From the NCBI GenBank assembly GCA_018222405.1, contig JAAFAI010000011.1, forward strand, positions 95,641 through 159,640: a stretch of 64,000 nt of DNA. Direction: 5' to 3'. The position numbers and the translations under genes are program-made. Positions 48,389-57,453 of the stretch are shown here, piece after piece. The notes beneath the pieces were generated by a model. The model had not been told where the DNA came from. It saw nothing but the letters and a program-made list of their open reading frames with translations, and searched no databases. The DNA is from Gammaproteobacteria bacterium (GTDB lineage: Bacteria; Pseudomonadota; Gammaproteobacteria; Enterobacterales; Alteromonadaceae). Every line of letters starts with the position of its first letter. Position 1 is the first letter of the stretch.

Positions 48389-48568
48389 CTATCTGCCACG
48401 TTGCATATTTCCACCAGTAGTCTCCCCATATTCTGTGTTTGAGAGCTCTTCGTAAGCGGCTTTTAAACCATCATAAACGATACCACCGACTACTAAATTT
48501 ACAACATAGACTAAAAGTGGGTTGCCACCAGATACAGCTTCTTGCTCAGTTAAGTTTAATTCGTACAT
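48389..48568 (-). CDS. Small peptide with double-glycine leader (class IIc bacteriocin-like)
   Basis: 59 codons. The product starts MYELNLTEQEAVSGG, a textbook double-glycine leader (hydrophobic residues spaced before V-S-G-G) as cut by C39-peptidase ABC exporters. The remaining 44 residues begin NPLLVYVVNLVVGGIVYDG, a hydrophobic stretch with glycines, and end in a polar tail (TTGGNMQRGR). A perfect GGAG stands 6 nt before the ATG, and a perfect -10 box TATAAT (48614-48619, minus strand) lies 46 nt upstream. Similar leaders occur in the lactobin/cerein 7B type of bacteriocin. No peptidase-ABC exporter or modification enzyme is in the window. Confidence 0.75.
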   Translation of the reverse strand: MYELNLTEQEAVSGGNPLLVYVVNLVVGGIVYDGLKAAYEELSNTEYGETTGGNMQRGR

Positions 48569-48613
48569 TATTGTCTCCTTTGTGAAGTGGAGTCTAAATT
48601 GTATTGTGAGTGT

Positions 48614-48619
48614 ATTATA
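48614..48619 (-). promoter_or_regulatory. -10 box of the double-glycine peptide gene
   Basis: TATAAT on the minus strand, 46 nt before the ATG. No convincing -35 box is seen. Confidence 0.5.
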
Positions 48620-48800
48620 GATTGAACTGTACCTAGTTACTGAATCTGCAAAAGGAAAATTAGGTCTGGCGTTTGATTAAACGAAGAGCTTATGGTCTGT
48701 TTGTCTATTAAAAAGAAGCCTTCATATTCGTGATAGTTATGACGTCTGGACTAATTTTTGATAACCTGATTTCTTTTTGTCAGTTAAGTCTAATAGTCAT

Positions 48801-49697
48801 ATGTTCAACCGTTTTTTCAAATCTAAACAACAAGCCAGCCAACCCCAGCAAGAAAATCCATTAACAAAATTCGAAGTTGATCACGAGAATTTATTACTAG
48901 AAGATGAAATGATCCCATTGACTTATTGGGTACTGAATCCAAATTTTGGCGATTTATTATCACCTTGGTTAGTCACCAAACTTACGGGTATTGAAACGAA
49001 GCTGGTTCGTGTTGGTACCGAGCCAAATAAAAAGTTATTGAAAAAGCCAACTTATATCTCAACAGGTTCCATTCTCTCCAGAGCACAGGATACCTCAATC
49101 GTATGGGGTTCAGGGTCCTTTGGTACAGAGCAGTCTGGCCAAATTAGTAACAATGCAAAATATCATGCTGTCCGTGGTCCGCTGACTCGCTGCCTGGTAC
49201 AAAATAATGGTGTCAATTGCCCCGCAGTTTACGGCGACCCAGCGTTGCTCTCCCCATTAGTGTACAACCCCGAGGTAAAGGTGGAGCATGAAGTGGGGGT
49301 TGTACTCAGATGGTCGGAAAAAGAATGGTTGAACGTAAAGCCTGGCAAAGGGGTTAAACTTATAGACCTTGGAACTGGCGATATCGAACGAGTTATTCGT
49401 GAGATGAAATCCTGTAAGGCCATCATTACATCATCTTTGCATGGTCTTATTATTGCTGATACCTACGGCATTCCAAATGCCTGGTTAAGTTCCAAAACGC
49501 CAAAAGGTGGTGAATTCAAGTTCTTTGATTACTTCCTGTCGGTAGACAAAGTTCGTTATGGTCAGACTTATGATGTTAAGCGACTTGGCTTGGAGGTGTC
49601 AGTACTACATGAACATTTCGACTTTGACGGCAGACCAATTAAGTTCGACCCCGTTGCACTGCTCAGAGCTTGTCCCTTCTTAAAAGAAGTTAAATAA
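48801..49697 (+). CDS. Polysaccharide pyruvyltransferase family protein (1)
   Basis: A 298-residue protein with the family's core: NFGDLLSPWLVTKLTG near the N-terminus, VRGPLTRCLVQ, YGDPALL, and SSLHGLIIADTYGIPN. Members add ketal pyruvate to sugars of exopolysaccharides or act on related substrates. The frame begins with a TTG at 48777; the ATG at 48801 is preferred. It opens the surface-glycan region. Confidence 0.75.
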   Translation: MFNRFFKSKQQASQPQQENPLTKFEVDHENLLLEDEMIPLTYWVLNPNFGDLLSPWLVTKLTGIETKLVRVGTEPNKKLLKKPTYISTGSILSRAQDTSIVWGSGSFGTEQSGQISNNAKYHAVRGPLTRCLVQNNGVNCPAVYGDPALLSPLVYNPEVKVEHEVGVVLRWSEKEWLNVKPGKGVKLIDLGTGDIERVIREMKSCKAIITSSLHGLIIADTYGIPNAWLSSKTPKGGEFKFFDYFLSVDKVRYGQTYDVKRLGLEVSVLHEHFDFDGRPIKFDPVALLRACPFLKEVK

Positions 49698-49795
49698 AAA
49701 ACTTTTATTCAACATCAAATTGCTGAACTCCTGTATGGCGGGCAGTTTGATGTTGTATCATGGTAACCAAAATAGCGATTAGGAATTTATCATCA

Positions 49796-50251
49796 ATGAG
49801 GACAGTAATCACATATGGTACGTTTGATTTATTTCATGTGGGCCACGTCCGATTATTAAAACGAATCAGAGATCTCGGAGACAGACTTGTTGTTGGCTTA
49901 TCCTCTGACGAATTTAATAAGGTTAAAGGTAAAAAGGTAATCATTCCATTCGCAGATAGAAAAGAAATCTTACTTTCATGTCGGTATGTAGATGATGTAT
50001 TTCAGGAGAATACCTGGGAACAGAAGCGGGAAGACATTATCCGCGAAAAAGCAGAAATTTTCGCGATCGGTGATGATTGGGCCGGAAAATTTGATGATCT
50101 GGATGACATAGTCAAAGTTCTGTATCTCCCCAGAACGAAAGATATTTCTACTACTGAATTAAAAACCGTTATCCGCGAAATTAACGCCGAAAAGTTACAC
50201 GAAGCGAAGAACGTAGCGGATCACTTAGTCGATCTGCTAAGAAAAATCTAA
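49796..50251 (+). CDS. Glycerol-3-phosphate cytidylyltransferase, TagD-like
   Basis: A 151-residue nucleotidyltransferase. HVGH (residues 14-17) is the HxGH site, and GDDWAGKFD, WEQKREDII and RTKDISTTE match Bacillus TagD residue for residue over most of its length, so formation of CDP-glycerol from CTP and glycerol-3-phosphate is a strong prediction. It carries ~25 extra C-terminal residues. CDP-glycerol would feed glycerol-phosphate transfer by another enzyme of the cluster, most likely the LicD-type proteins. Confidence 0.82.
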   Translation: MRTVITYGTFDLFHVGHVRLLKRIRDLGDRLVVGLSSDEFNKVKGKKVIIPFADRKEILLSCRYVDDVFQENTWEQKREDIIREKAEIFAIGDDWAGKFDDLDDIVKVLYLPRTKDISTTELKTVIREINAEKLHEAKNVADHLVDLLRKI

Positions 50252-50268
50252 CGCCAGAGTTATTTGCA

Positions 50269-51726
50269 ATGAAATCTACTGTCAAAAAAATAATAAAAGC
50301 CAGATTACCGGGCGTCGCTAAACGTCTTTCAAAACAGCGAGTACTCAATATCGATTGGGTTTGCAGTCAGGACGACAAGGTGATTGTTTGTGGGTGGCTT
50401 GTGGACCGCCTGTCACCATTATCCAACTCATCCCTTATTGTAGAGGGAGTGGAGTCTGAACTGCTCATATTTGAACGACAGGACGTAGTCAATTCAATGG
50501 GGCTTTCCAGTTCCCAGTATTGCTTCGGCTTTCTATTGACTTTCGATGGTACTATCGCGGAACTGAATGACACTAAACTGGTGTCAGACAATCATCATTT
50601 TCCGATTAGTGAGCAACGTTATGGTATTGCAGGGAGCCCTTCTGAAATACTGGCACATGTTGCCACCGACAGAGATAAAGCCATTAACTTTTTGCTACGC
50701 ATGGGGTTTGATGTCGACGAAAAGGCTATTGCTGCACCCAAAATATCGCGCAGCTTAGACAAAGATGTGCAAAAAATTAAGCGGATTCTGGACGGTATCA
50801 ACGTTCATGATGAAGATTTTTTCTCCGTAACTCAAAATCACGTGTTACCTGAAATTCAAAAAATCTGGAAGGCAAGAATAGCGAAGTTTACCTCTAGTGA
50901 AGTTCAGGTATTGGGTGATGAACTGGAAAACCCGAAGATTTCGATAGTTATTCCGATTTACGGGAGGTTTGATTTTATTCAGCATCAAATTGCACAATTT
51001 TCTTCGGATAACGAATTTCGCAATGTCGAAGTGATATTTGTAGTAGACGATCCTGAGATAAGCCGTATGGTGAATATTACGGCATTTGGTGTTTATCAAA
51101 TTTTTAAATTTCCTTTTAAGGTTGTTTATTCTGATTTCAACCGGGGTTTCTCTGGCGCGAATAATCTGGGCGTAAGTCATGCCAGAGGTGAAAAATTACT
51201 CTTACTGAATTCTGACATTCTGCCATCGCGAACAGGTTGGCTTTCAGAGCTAAATACGCAACATAGCGCGGCAGCAGATTGTGGCATTCTGGGCGCTACG
51301 CTGATTTATGAAGATGATACAGTGCAACATGCTGGTATGGAGTTCAGACATGACTCTCATTATCCGGGTATTCTGATGAATCATCATCCCTATAAAGGTG
51401 TGCCTGTGTCTTTATTGCATAAGGAACCGGTTTTTGAGGTACCAATTACTACCGGCGCTTGTATGTTCATGGATAAGTCGCTTTATCAAGAAATTGGGGG
51501 GTTCGACCCGCTTTATGTGTTAGGTGATTTTGAAGATTCCGACCTTTGCTTAAAGGTTATCGATAAAGGTCTGAAAATTTATTGCTCATCCTCTGTCCGG
51601 TTGTATCACCTCGAAAGGCTCTCACAAAATCTGGTAGATCAGGGAGATTGGAAATTTAAACTAACTCTGGTGAATGGGGTTCATCAAATGAACAAGTGGT
51701 CTTCTTTACTTGAGGAAATTGCATAG
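50269..51726 (+). CDS. GT2 glycosyltransferase with N-terminal beta module
   Basis: A 485-residue protein. Residues about 25-115 form a beta module (VIVCGWLVDRLSPL ... CFGFLLTF) also seen in two other proteins of this cluster. The GT-A catalytic part begins at ISIVIPIYGRFDFI; LLLLNSDILP holds the metal-binding region and GGFDPLYVLGDFEDSDLCLK the ED acceptor motif. Typical for O-antigen or capsule synthesis. Stop codon overlaps the start of the next gene. Confidence 0.82.
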   Translation: MKSTVKKIIKARLPGVAKRLSKQRVLNIDWVCSQDDKVIVCGWLVDRLSPLSNSSLIVEGVESELLIFERQDVVNSMGLSSSQYCFGFLLTFDGTIAELNDTKLVSDNHHFPISEQRYGIAGSPSEILAHVATDRDKAINFLLRMGFDVDEKAIAAPKISRSLDKDVQKIKRILDGINVHDEDFFSVTQNHVLPEIQKIWKARIAKFTSSEVQVLGDELENPKISIVIPIYGRFDFIQHQIAQFSSDNEFRNVEVIFVVDDPEISRMVNITAFGVYQIFKFPFKVVYSDFNRGFSGANNLGVSHARGEKLLLLNSDILPSRTGWLSELNTQHSAAADCGILGATLIYEDDTVQHAGMEFRHDSHYPGILMNHHPYKGVPVSLLHKEPVFEVPITTGACMFMDKSLYQEIGGFDPLYVLGDFEDSDLCLKVIDKGLKIYCSSSVRLYHLERLSQNLVDQGDWKFKLTLVNGVHQMNKWSSLLEEIA

Positions 51727-52970
51727 TGAGTATGTCAGGTAAAAGAACTTTAATCATTTCTCATGGCCACCCTGATTTTAATAAAGGTGGGGCCGAAGTG
51801 GCTGCGTATAACCTTTACAATGCGATGAAGAAGCAAGGGGAAGATGTATTTTTTCTTGCCCGTACAGCTCAAACCCCTCACGGGGGAGCAGCCTTCTCAT
51901 CCCGTAAGGACGAGAGAGAAATTCTGTTTCATACCACCATGGATGACAGCTTTTTATTTTCTAATCTTAAAACCCGTCATTTATGGCAGGAATTCAGGGA
52001 TCTGTTGCTGTTAATTAAACCTGACGTGGTGCACTTACATCACTATTTCCTGTTAGGCATAGAAATCTTAACAGAGATACGGAACACCTTACCCGATGCG
52101 AGAGTTATTCTGACTTTGCACGAATATCTGGCCATTTGCCATAACAAAGGTCTGATGCTGAAGACTAACGGAAAACTATGCTATGGAGCTAGCGCCAGAG
52201 ATTGCCATAATTGTTTCAGCTCTCTCCAGCCGGGCGATTTCTTCCTGAGAGAAAAATATATAAAAACGCATTTTGCCGCAGTTGATCACTTTATTTCCCC
52301 CTCGCATTTTTTAAAGCAACGATACGCAGACTGGGGCCTTGATGAAAACAAGATTTCGGTTATCGAGAATGGTCATCCGCAAGGACACACTGCCTCCTCT
52401 CAGAACGTACAAAAGCTTCATGATTCGGTTAAACATACCTTTGCTTTTTTTGGTCAGGTTAACCCCTACAAGGGTATCGATATTTTACTAAAAGCGGTTG
52501 CCTTATTACCGAAACCCATACGAAAGAAAGTCCGGGTAGAAATCCATGGTGCAAATCTGGATCAGCAGGAAGGGAGCTACCAGCAAACAGTTAAAGCGCT
52601 ATTAGAAAAAGTAGGTAAGGCTGTAGTCTTCCAGGGGGCTTACGAGCAACATGAGATGCCAGAATTGCTTAATGCCGTAGATTGGGCGATTGTCCCCTCG
52701 GTGTGGTGGGAAAACTCACCAATGGTGATTCAGGAAGCGCTGGCCTGCAAAGTCCCATTAATAGTGAGTAACATTGGTGGAATGAGTGAAAAGGTACAAG
52801 ATGGTGTGGATGGCATCCATTTCCGGCATGGCAATCCCGCTGATCTGGCAAATGTCATAGAACGTTGTGTTTTGTCACCGGAGATAAGGGACGAACTACA
52901 GCAAAATATTAAGCCTGTGTTGTCTCTGAATGAGTGCGTTACAGCGCATCAGAAAATATATTTATCGTGA
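51726..52970 (+). CDS. GT4 glycosyltransferase
   Basis: A 414-residue GT-B enzyme: N-terminal HGHPDFNKGGAEVAAYNLYNAM, and C-terminal FFGQVNPYKGIDILLKAV with the EX7E motif (ENSPMVIQEALA). Begins with GTG overlapping the previous stop by one base (ATG 6 bases later is an alternative), so translation is probably coupled. Confidence 0.83.
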   Translation: MSMSGKRTLIISHGHPDFNKGGAEVAAYNLYNAMKKQGEDVFFLARTAQTPHGGAAFSSRKDEREILFHTTMDDSFLFSNLKTRHLWQEFRDLLLLIKPDVVHLHHYFLLGIEILTEIRNTLPDARVILTLHEYLAICHNKGLMLKTNGKLCYGASARDCHNCFSSLQPGDFFLREKYIKTHFAAVDHFISPSHFLKQRYADWGLDENKISVIENGHPQGHTASSQNVQKLHDSVKHTFAFFGQVNPYKGIDILLKAVALLPKPIRKKVRVEIHGANLDQQEGSYQQTVKALLEKVGKAVVFQGAYEQHEMPELLNAVDWAIVPSVWWENSPMVIQEALACKVPLIVSNIGGMSEKVQDGVDGIHFRHGNPADLANVIERCVLSPEIRDELQQNIKPVLSLNECVTAHQKIYLS

Positions 52971-53063
52971 TTAAGCGATACTAAAAGTTTGTGAAATCCT
53001 TATGACATTTTTATTGCGGTAAGATACTATTGAGCCTCTTCTGTATAGAAATGATAAGGATTT

Positions 53064-55013
53064 ATGCAAACGTTAAAAAAGTGGGCGAAGAAAACAGCCC
53101 TGCTTTCACGATGGACAGATAGACCCGCAAATGGAAAACGCTTAGCAAGCCTAATCAATCAAGAAAATTCTCAACAAATCAACGTTGTCGAAGGTCTTCC
53201 CTTAATTAGCCGGCTACCAGGTTTTGTATACGGGCCGCTGAGAAATATCGGCCCCTACTATATTCGGGTTCAGAAGGCGGTAAGTTCAATTAAGATTGAG
53301 CTAATCAATGAGGCGCCGGAGATCCTTAATTTTAATTTCTTTGGCGTTTGGGTGAAGACCGCAGATGGTCAGTTGGTCAGATACGATGGCCCTTCTAAAT
53401 GCGAGATGAGCTCTGTTTCAGATGTGTTACCAGAGCCTGAAGCGGCAATAAAAGGAGACGAGCGTAATACCGTCTCTGTGCACTCCCGACGGGAGTTAAA
53501 GCCCTGGTGGCAGATAACTTTCCCAGAACCTGTAGAGGTTGAGTCAATCGAATTTTGTAACCGCAAGGATACCTGGGGCATCCGCTCCAGAGGCATGGTT
53601 GTTAGTGCTTATGCTGATAATGGAAAACGGTTACTCAGATATTCAAGAGTAATAAGTAAAGATGCGACTCAGGCGTTTTCCGAGAGTGGCTACCGCAAAA
53701 TCAAGGGGCTCATAGACCACCTTCTTAGTAATGGCCATGAAGCGCTCGGTAACTCAATTGAGAGCCTGTTTGTCGAATGGCTTACTGCCAAAGAGTCAAA
53801 AGTCGATGTGCAATCGCAACTGCTGGCAGAGTTAGTGAAGGCAGATGAGCTAATCAGCGCTAACACACCTGATCTGGCCGGCTCTAAAGAGGATGGTCTT
53901 AAACTAACCGTACCTAAGGGCAATAGATTTTTCAGAGTGGTGGCGTTTGCGCAGAAGTCATCCCGCCCGTTTGAGCTGTGCGTCGAATGTAACGGTCAGC
54001 AGAGTTCATTACAAACCAATGCAACCACCAGGTTTGATGAAGGCATTTTCAAACTGAAGTCAGAAAACTGGATGTTGCAGGGCGTGCATATATTTCAGAG
54101 CGAACTGTCGCCGGAAAAGGTTAATGAATTAACGTTCTGGCATGGCGGTTACTACAGTGCCAGTGCCTTTGTCCAACGGCTTATTCAAACAAGTGAAGAC
54201 GGTAAAAACTGGGTTACGCTCGATTCCACATTGGAAAACATGCAGGCCCGGTTAAATATTATTGAGGTAATGGAATGGCTGCTTGGCAAGCAATGGACAG
54301 CACCATTTAGTGACCGGCTTGGACATTTTATGGCGACTTATCGAATTTCCCACGCCCGGGCTGTGAAAGCATTGTTTAATGGTCAGAGAAATCTGCTGCC
54401 GGTATTTTTTGAAGGTATAGAGAATGGCGCACAGAGCGCTTCCTTTATTCCTCGTGTTACTTACGCAAGGCATGGCCTGGTAGTGCCACTGCAGGAAATA
54501 GATTCAGCTTTCCTGGCAAGCAGAATGAAACGTTTCTGCGATTTTATTAAAGCACAGTTTGGGCTCGACGCATTCCTTTGCTATGGGACACTTCTTGGTA
54601 TTTACCGGGACGGTGACTTCTTACCTCACGATGACGATGTTGATCTGGCCGTGGTTGTCGACTTACCTGAAGGACTGGACTATAGACAGGCTTCAGAACA
54701 GTGGCTGATTGAATTTGAAAAAGCCGGAGTGAAGTGCCGTTTGCCCACTCCTAGTAGCCTCAATATGCATTGTTATTTTGAAGACTTCGACATGGATTTG
54801 TTCTTTATATATCGCATTGCCGATAAACCTAAAAAGGTCTGGACGCATATGGAAGGATATAAGACCAGAGAAGTGAATAGAGCATTATTTGAACCGCTTA
54901 CTACCTTAGAGTTTAAAGGGTCGACCTTTAATATTCCCGGTAAAGTGGAAGGCTTTTTAAAGGATCGCTATGGGCCTGGCTGGGTAACCCCCGATCCAAC
55001 ATTTGAGCTATAA
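53064..55013 (+). CDS. LicD-family transferase with discoidin-like N-terminal domains (1)
   Basis: A 649-residue protein. Residues about 60-210 look like an F5/8 type C (discoidin) beta-sandwich, and a second one lies near 275-400. The C-terminal part is LicD/fukutin-like: FLCYGTLLGIYRDGDFLPHDDDVDLAVV, with the metal-binding DDDVD near residue 522. LicD and fukutin proteins transfer phosphocholine or polyol phosphate from a CDP-activated donor to sugars. Just upstream is the TagD-like CDP-glycerol enzyme, so glycerol-phosphate transfer is possible. Related to the next gene. Confidence 0.75.
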   Translation: MQTLKKWAKKTALLSRWTDRPANGKRLASLINQENSQQINVVEGLPLISRLPGFVYGPLRNIGPYYIRVQKAVSSIKIELINEAPEILNFNFFGVWVKTADGQLVRYDGPSKCEMSSVSDVLPEPEAAIKGDERNTVSVHSRRELKPWWQITFPEPVEVESIEFCNRKDTWGIRSRGMVVSAYADNGKRLLRYSRVISKDATQAFSESGYRKIKGLIDHLLSNGHEALGNSIESLFVEWLTAKESKVDVQSQLLAELVKADELISANTPDLAGSKEDGLKLTVPKGNRFFRVVAFAQKSSRPFELCVECNGQQSSLQTNATTRFDEGIFKLKSENWMLQGVHIFQSELSPEKVNELTFWHGGYYSASAFVQRLIQTSEDGKNWVTLDSTLENMQARLNIIEVMEWLLGKQWTAPFSDRLGHFMATYRISHARAVKALFNGQRNLLPVFFEGIENGAQSASFIPRVTYARHGLVVPLQEIDSAFLASRMKRFCDFIKAQFGLDAFLCYGTLLGIYRDGDFLPHDDDVDLAVVVDLPEGLDYRQASEQWLIEFEKAGVKCRLPTPSSLNMHCYFEDFDMDLFFIYRIADKPKKVWTHMEGYKTREVNRALFEPLTTLEFKGSTFNIPGKVEGFLKDRYGPGWVTPDPTFEL

Positions 55014-55031
55014 GCCAGGTAGATATTATTT

Positions 55032-56336
55032 ATGATTAAGTTTTTTAAAAGTAAGCCGTCTGAAGAACAGGATACCGACTCTCAGGAGCCGTTACTAAGT
55101 GAAGAGTCACTGGCAGCTCTCAAAGAACATATAGCGAGCAATCCTCTGCGCGAATTCAAAGGCGCCAAGAGTAAAGATCCATTGGTTATCCAAACTGACA
55201 GAAAAGCCAGGTTTGTTCGCTTAAGTCTTCAGACCGAGGTGTCCTTCCATCTGGATACTATTGAGATCTTCAATAAAGACGGGCGAAATATCGCACCGAA
55301 TAAGCAAACCATTATTAGCTCCACTTACAACAACGAAGAAAAGTATGATGGCAGAGGGTTTGTAAACGGTAAGAAGAACGGTGGTTGTGGCTTCCACACC
55401 CAAAGAGAGCGAAATCCCTGGATTATCGTTGACCTGATGACCATTCGAAACCTCGATAAGATTGTTATCTATAATCGCGAGGGGGAGTTTTTTACCCGGG
55501 CATTGAGTTTGCGGGTAGAGGTTTCGCAAGACCTGCATACGTGGCATGAGTTATTCGACAACTGGTCTGTACTTAAAACCTTTCAGGGAAGTATTCCGGG
55601 GAACATAGAAAAAGCGTTGTTGCATGCAATGATACTCGATCCCGGCCCAAGTCAGGTGTTAATTAGCCAGCTAAAAAAATCCGGTAATCATGCTCAGGCG
55701 CTTGAATACCAGAAATGTGTAAACGAGTTACTTAAGGATAAAGGTTTGGCTCTCGGGCCTCACGGCCTTATGCGTACTTTTGAGATGCGCAGTGCATCAG
55801 AGAAAAAGAAAGTCGCATCCGAGCTCGGTCAACTGTTGAAATGGTTGAATGAAGAGTTTGGCGTACCCGCATTTATTTCTTCCGGTACACTATTAGGCAT
55901 TGTCCGTGACGGACAGTTTATTGCTCACGATGATGACGTGGATATTTGCTATATTAGTAAAGAAAGCGATGAGCACAAGGTACTCGAAGAGCGCAATAAC
56001 ATCGTCACATTCCTGCAATCAAAAAAATGTAATGTGAAGCCTTCAGGGTTAGCGCATCTGTGGTGCTCTACACCTGGCGGTCAGAACCTCGATATTTTTA
56101 CCGGCTTTATTGAGGGGGATTACTGCAGCATGAATCCTATTAGTCGCAAGGAGATAGTAACAGCCGACGTACTACCTCTACAGACGTTACAGCATGATGG
56201 TGTAACCCTCTATTTACCTGCTAATCCTGAACGACTGTTAATGGTTAATTATGGCCCTGGCTGGCGTAAACCTGATCCACTATGGTCGTTTAACTGGGGC
56301 AAGGCAAAACAAGACTTCGCTTTCTTATATTTCTAA
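55032..56336 (+). CDS. LicD-family transferase with discoidin-like N-terminal domain (2)
   Basis: A 434-residue paralogue of its neighbour with one discoidin-like domain (residues about 45-180: QTDRKARFVRLSLQ... NPWIIVDLMTIRNLDKIVIYNRE) and a LicD domain (ISSGTLLGIVRDGQFIAHDDDVDICYI, DDDVD near 299-303). The DDDVD motif and RDG loop are kept. Gap to the previous gene 18 bp. Substrate presumably the same type of CDP-linked group. Confidence 0.75.
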   Translation: MIKFFKSKPSEEQDTDSQEPLLSEESLAALKEHIASNPLREFKGAKSKDPLVIQTDRKARFVRLSLQTEVSFHLDTIEIFNKDGRNIAPNKQTIISSTYNNEEKYDGRGFVNGKKNGGCGFHTQRERNPWIIVDLMTIRNLDKIVIYNREGEFFTRALSLRVEVSQDLHTWHELFDNWSVLKTFQGSIPGNIEKALLHAMILDPGPSQVLISQLKKSGNHAQALEYQKCVNELLKDKGLALGPHGLMRTFEMRSASEKKKVASELGQLLKWLNEEFGVPAFISSGTLLGIVRDGQFIAHDDDVDICYISKESDEHKVLEERNNIVTFLQSKKCNVKPSGLAHLWCSTPGGQNLDIFTGFIEGDYCSMNPISRKEIVTADVLPLQTLQHDGVTLYLPANPERLLMVNYGPGWRKPDPLWSFNWGKAKQDFAFLYF

Positions 56337-56394
56337 TCGGGCCAACCAGGGCTGGTCTGTTTAGTCAATAAAAGTGTTATTGAGGTAAAATAGC

Positions 56395-57453
56395 GTGGCA
56401 AAACAGGTCTGGATCCACATTGGCCCGCCGAAAACCGGCACATCCGCCATTCAGAAGTGGTTGCTCGGGCATCGCGAGTGGTTAAGTGGTCATGGGATCA
56501 TGTATCCAACTTATGAACTCGGGCCTAATGGCATCAGTTCTGGCCATGTTCACACGGTATTATCCGAAGAGTCTGGTAAGTTCTACCTTGATAAGAACAA
56601 GGTTGAGGCGCTGCTAAGCGAATTTGAGCGCAGTGATAAGCAAATATTACTGCTTTCTTCTGAGCATTTTTTCTATCATGTTGAGGCATTGGCGGAAGCC
56701 TTTACCAAGGTTCGCTTTATTGCTTATGTCCGCTGTCCGATAGAAACTTTTGAATCGGTCTATAACCAGAGTGTTAAACGCCATGGTAAGGCCGAAGCGC
56801 TGGTTTTCAGTCACAATCTTCACACCACGACTCTGGACCGCTTATCCAGACTTGCCACCGAGCTTCCGCGGCAGAAGTTTTATTTTCGAGCCTATTTGCA
56901 GTCGACGGAATCATTTAATTTGGTGGCGGACTTCCTTGCTGTATTAAAGCTCGATTATTCGGTTGAGAATGAAAAGACTAACCCTTCATATACATTTGAA
57001 GCGCTTGAGACAAAACGCTGGCTAAACCGTTTTACGTTAACCGAGCTCGATGCGGAAATTGATCAGGCACTGCAGGCAGTGACAGTTGGCATAACTGATT
57101 ACTCGTTACTACCTGACGATAAAAAAGCCCGCCATTTGAAACAATGTATCCAGAATTTGAGGCTGTTCCATACTCAGCATCATATAAAAAATGCCAGAAT
57201 GCTGTTAAATGCGGTAAGTAAACGTGAGCACCTGGCTGTGGTATCGCAAGACAATTTGCCAGGCGCCATTGAGTTGGTCAGTCGTCAGTTAAGTATGACT
57301 AATCCCGACCTGTACCAACGAATATGTCAGGCCCTTAGCCAGCAAGATTGCGGAAAAGACGACCAGGCATTAGTGGATCTCTTTAGCCGGTTTCAGAAAA
57401 AAAAGACGCTTGGCAGCAAGCTCAGGCAAATTGCCAAACGGTTTGTCGGTTAA
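56395..57453 (+). CDS. Sulfotransferase-like protein (1)
   Basis: A 352-residue protein starting with GTG. The GPPKTGTSAIQ loop (residues 10-20) is the PAPS-binding signature of sulfotransferases, and a later R-x6-S (VRCPIETFESVYN) matches the 3'-phosphate site. Closely related to the gene at 61534: both share SSGHV/SSGNV, QGVKRH/QSVKRH and NPSYTFEALE/NPSYVFEALE. Its end overlaps the stop of a convergent sulfotransferase-like gene by 4 bases. Confidence 0.72.
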   Translation: MAKQVWIHIGPPKTGTSAIQKWLLGHREWLSGHGIMYPTYELGPNGISSGHVHTVLSEESGKFYLDKNKVEALLSEFERSDKQILLLSSEHFFYHVEALAEAFTKVRFIAYVRCPIETFESVYNQSVKRHGKAEALVFSHNLHTTTLDRLSRLATELPRQKFYFRAYLQSTESFNLVADFLAVLKLDYSVENEKTNPSYTFEALETKRWLNRFTLTELDAEIDQALQAVTVGITDYSLLPDDKKARHLKQCIQNLRLFHTQHHIKNARMLLNAVSKREHLAVVSQDNLPGAIELVSRQLSMTNPDLYQRICQALSQQDCGKDDQALVDLFSRFQKKKTLGSKLRQIAKRFVG

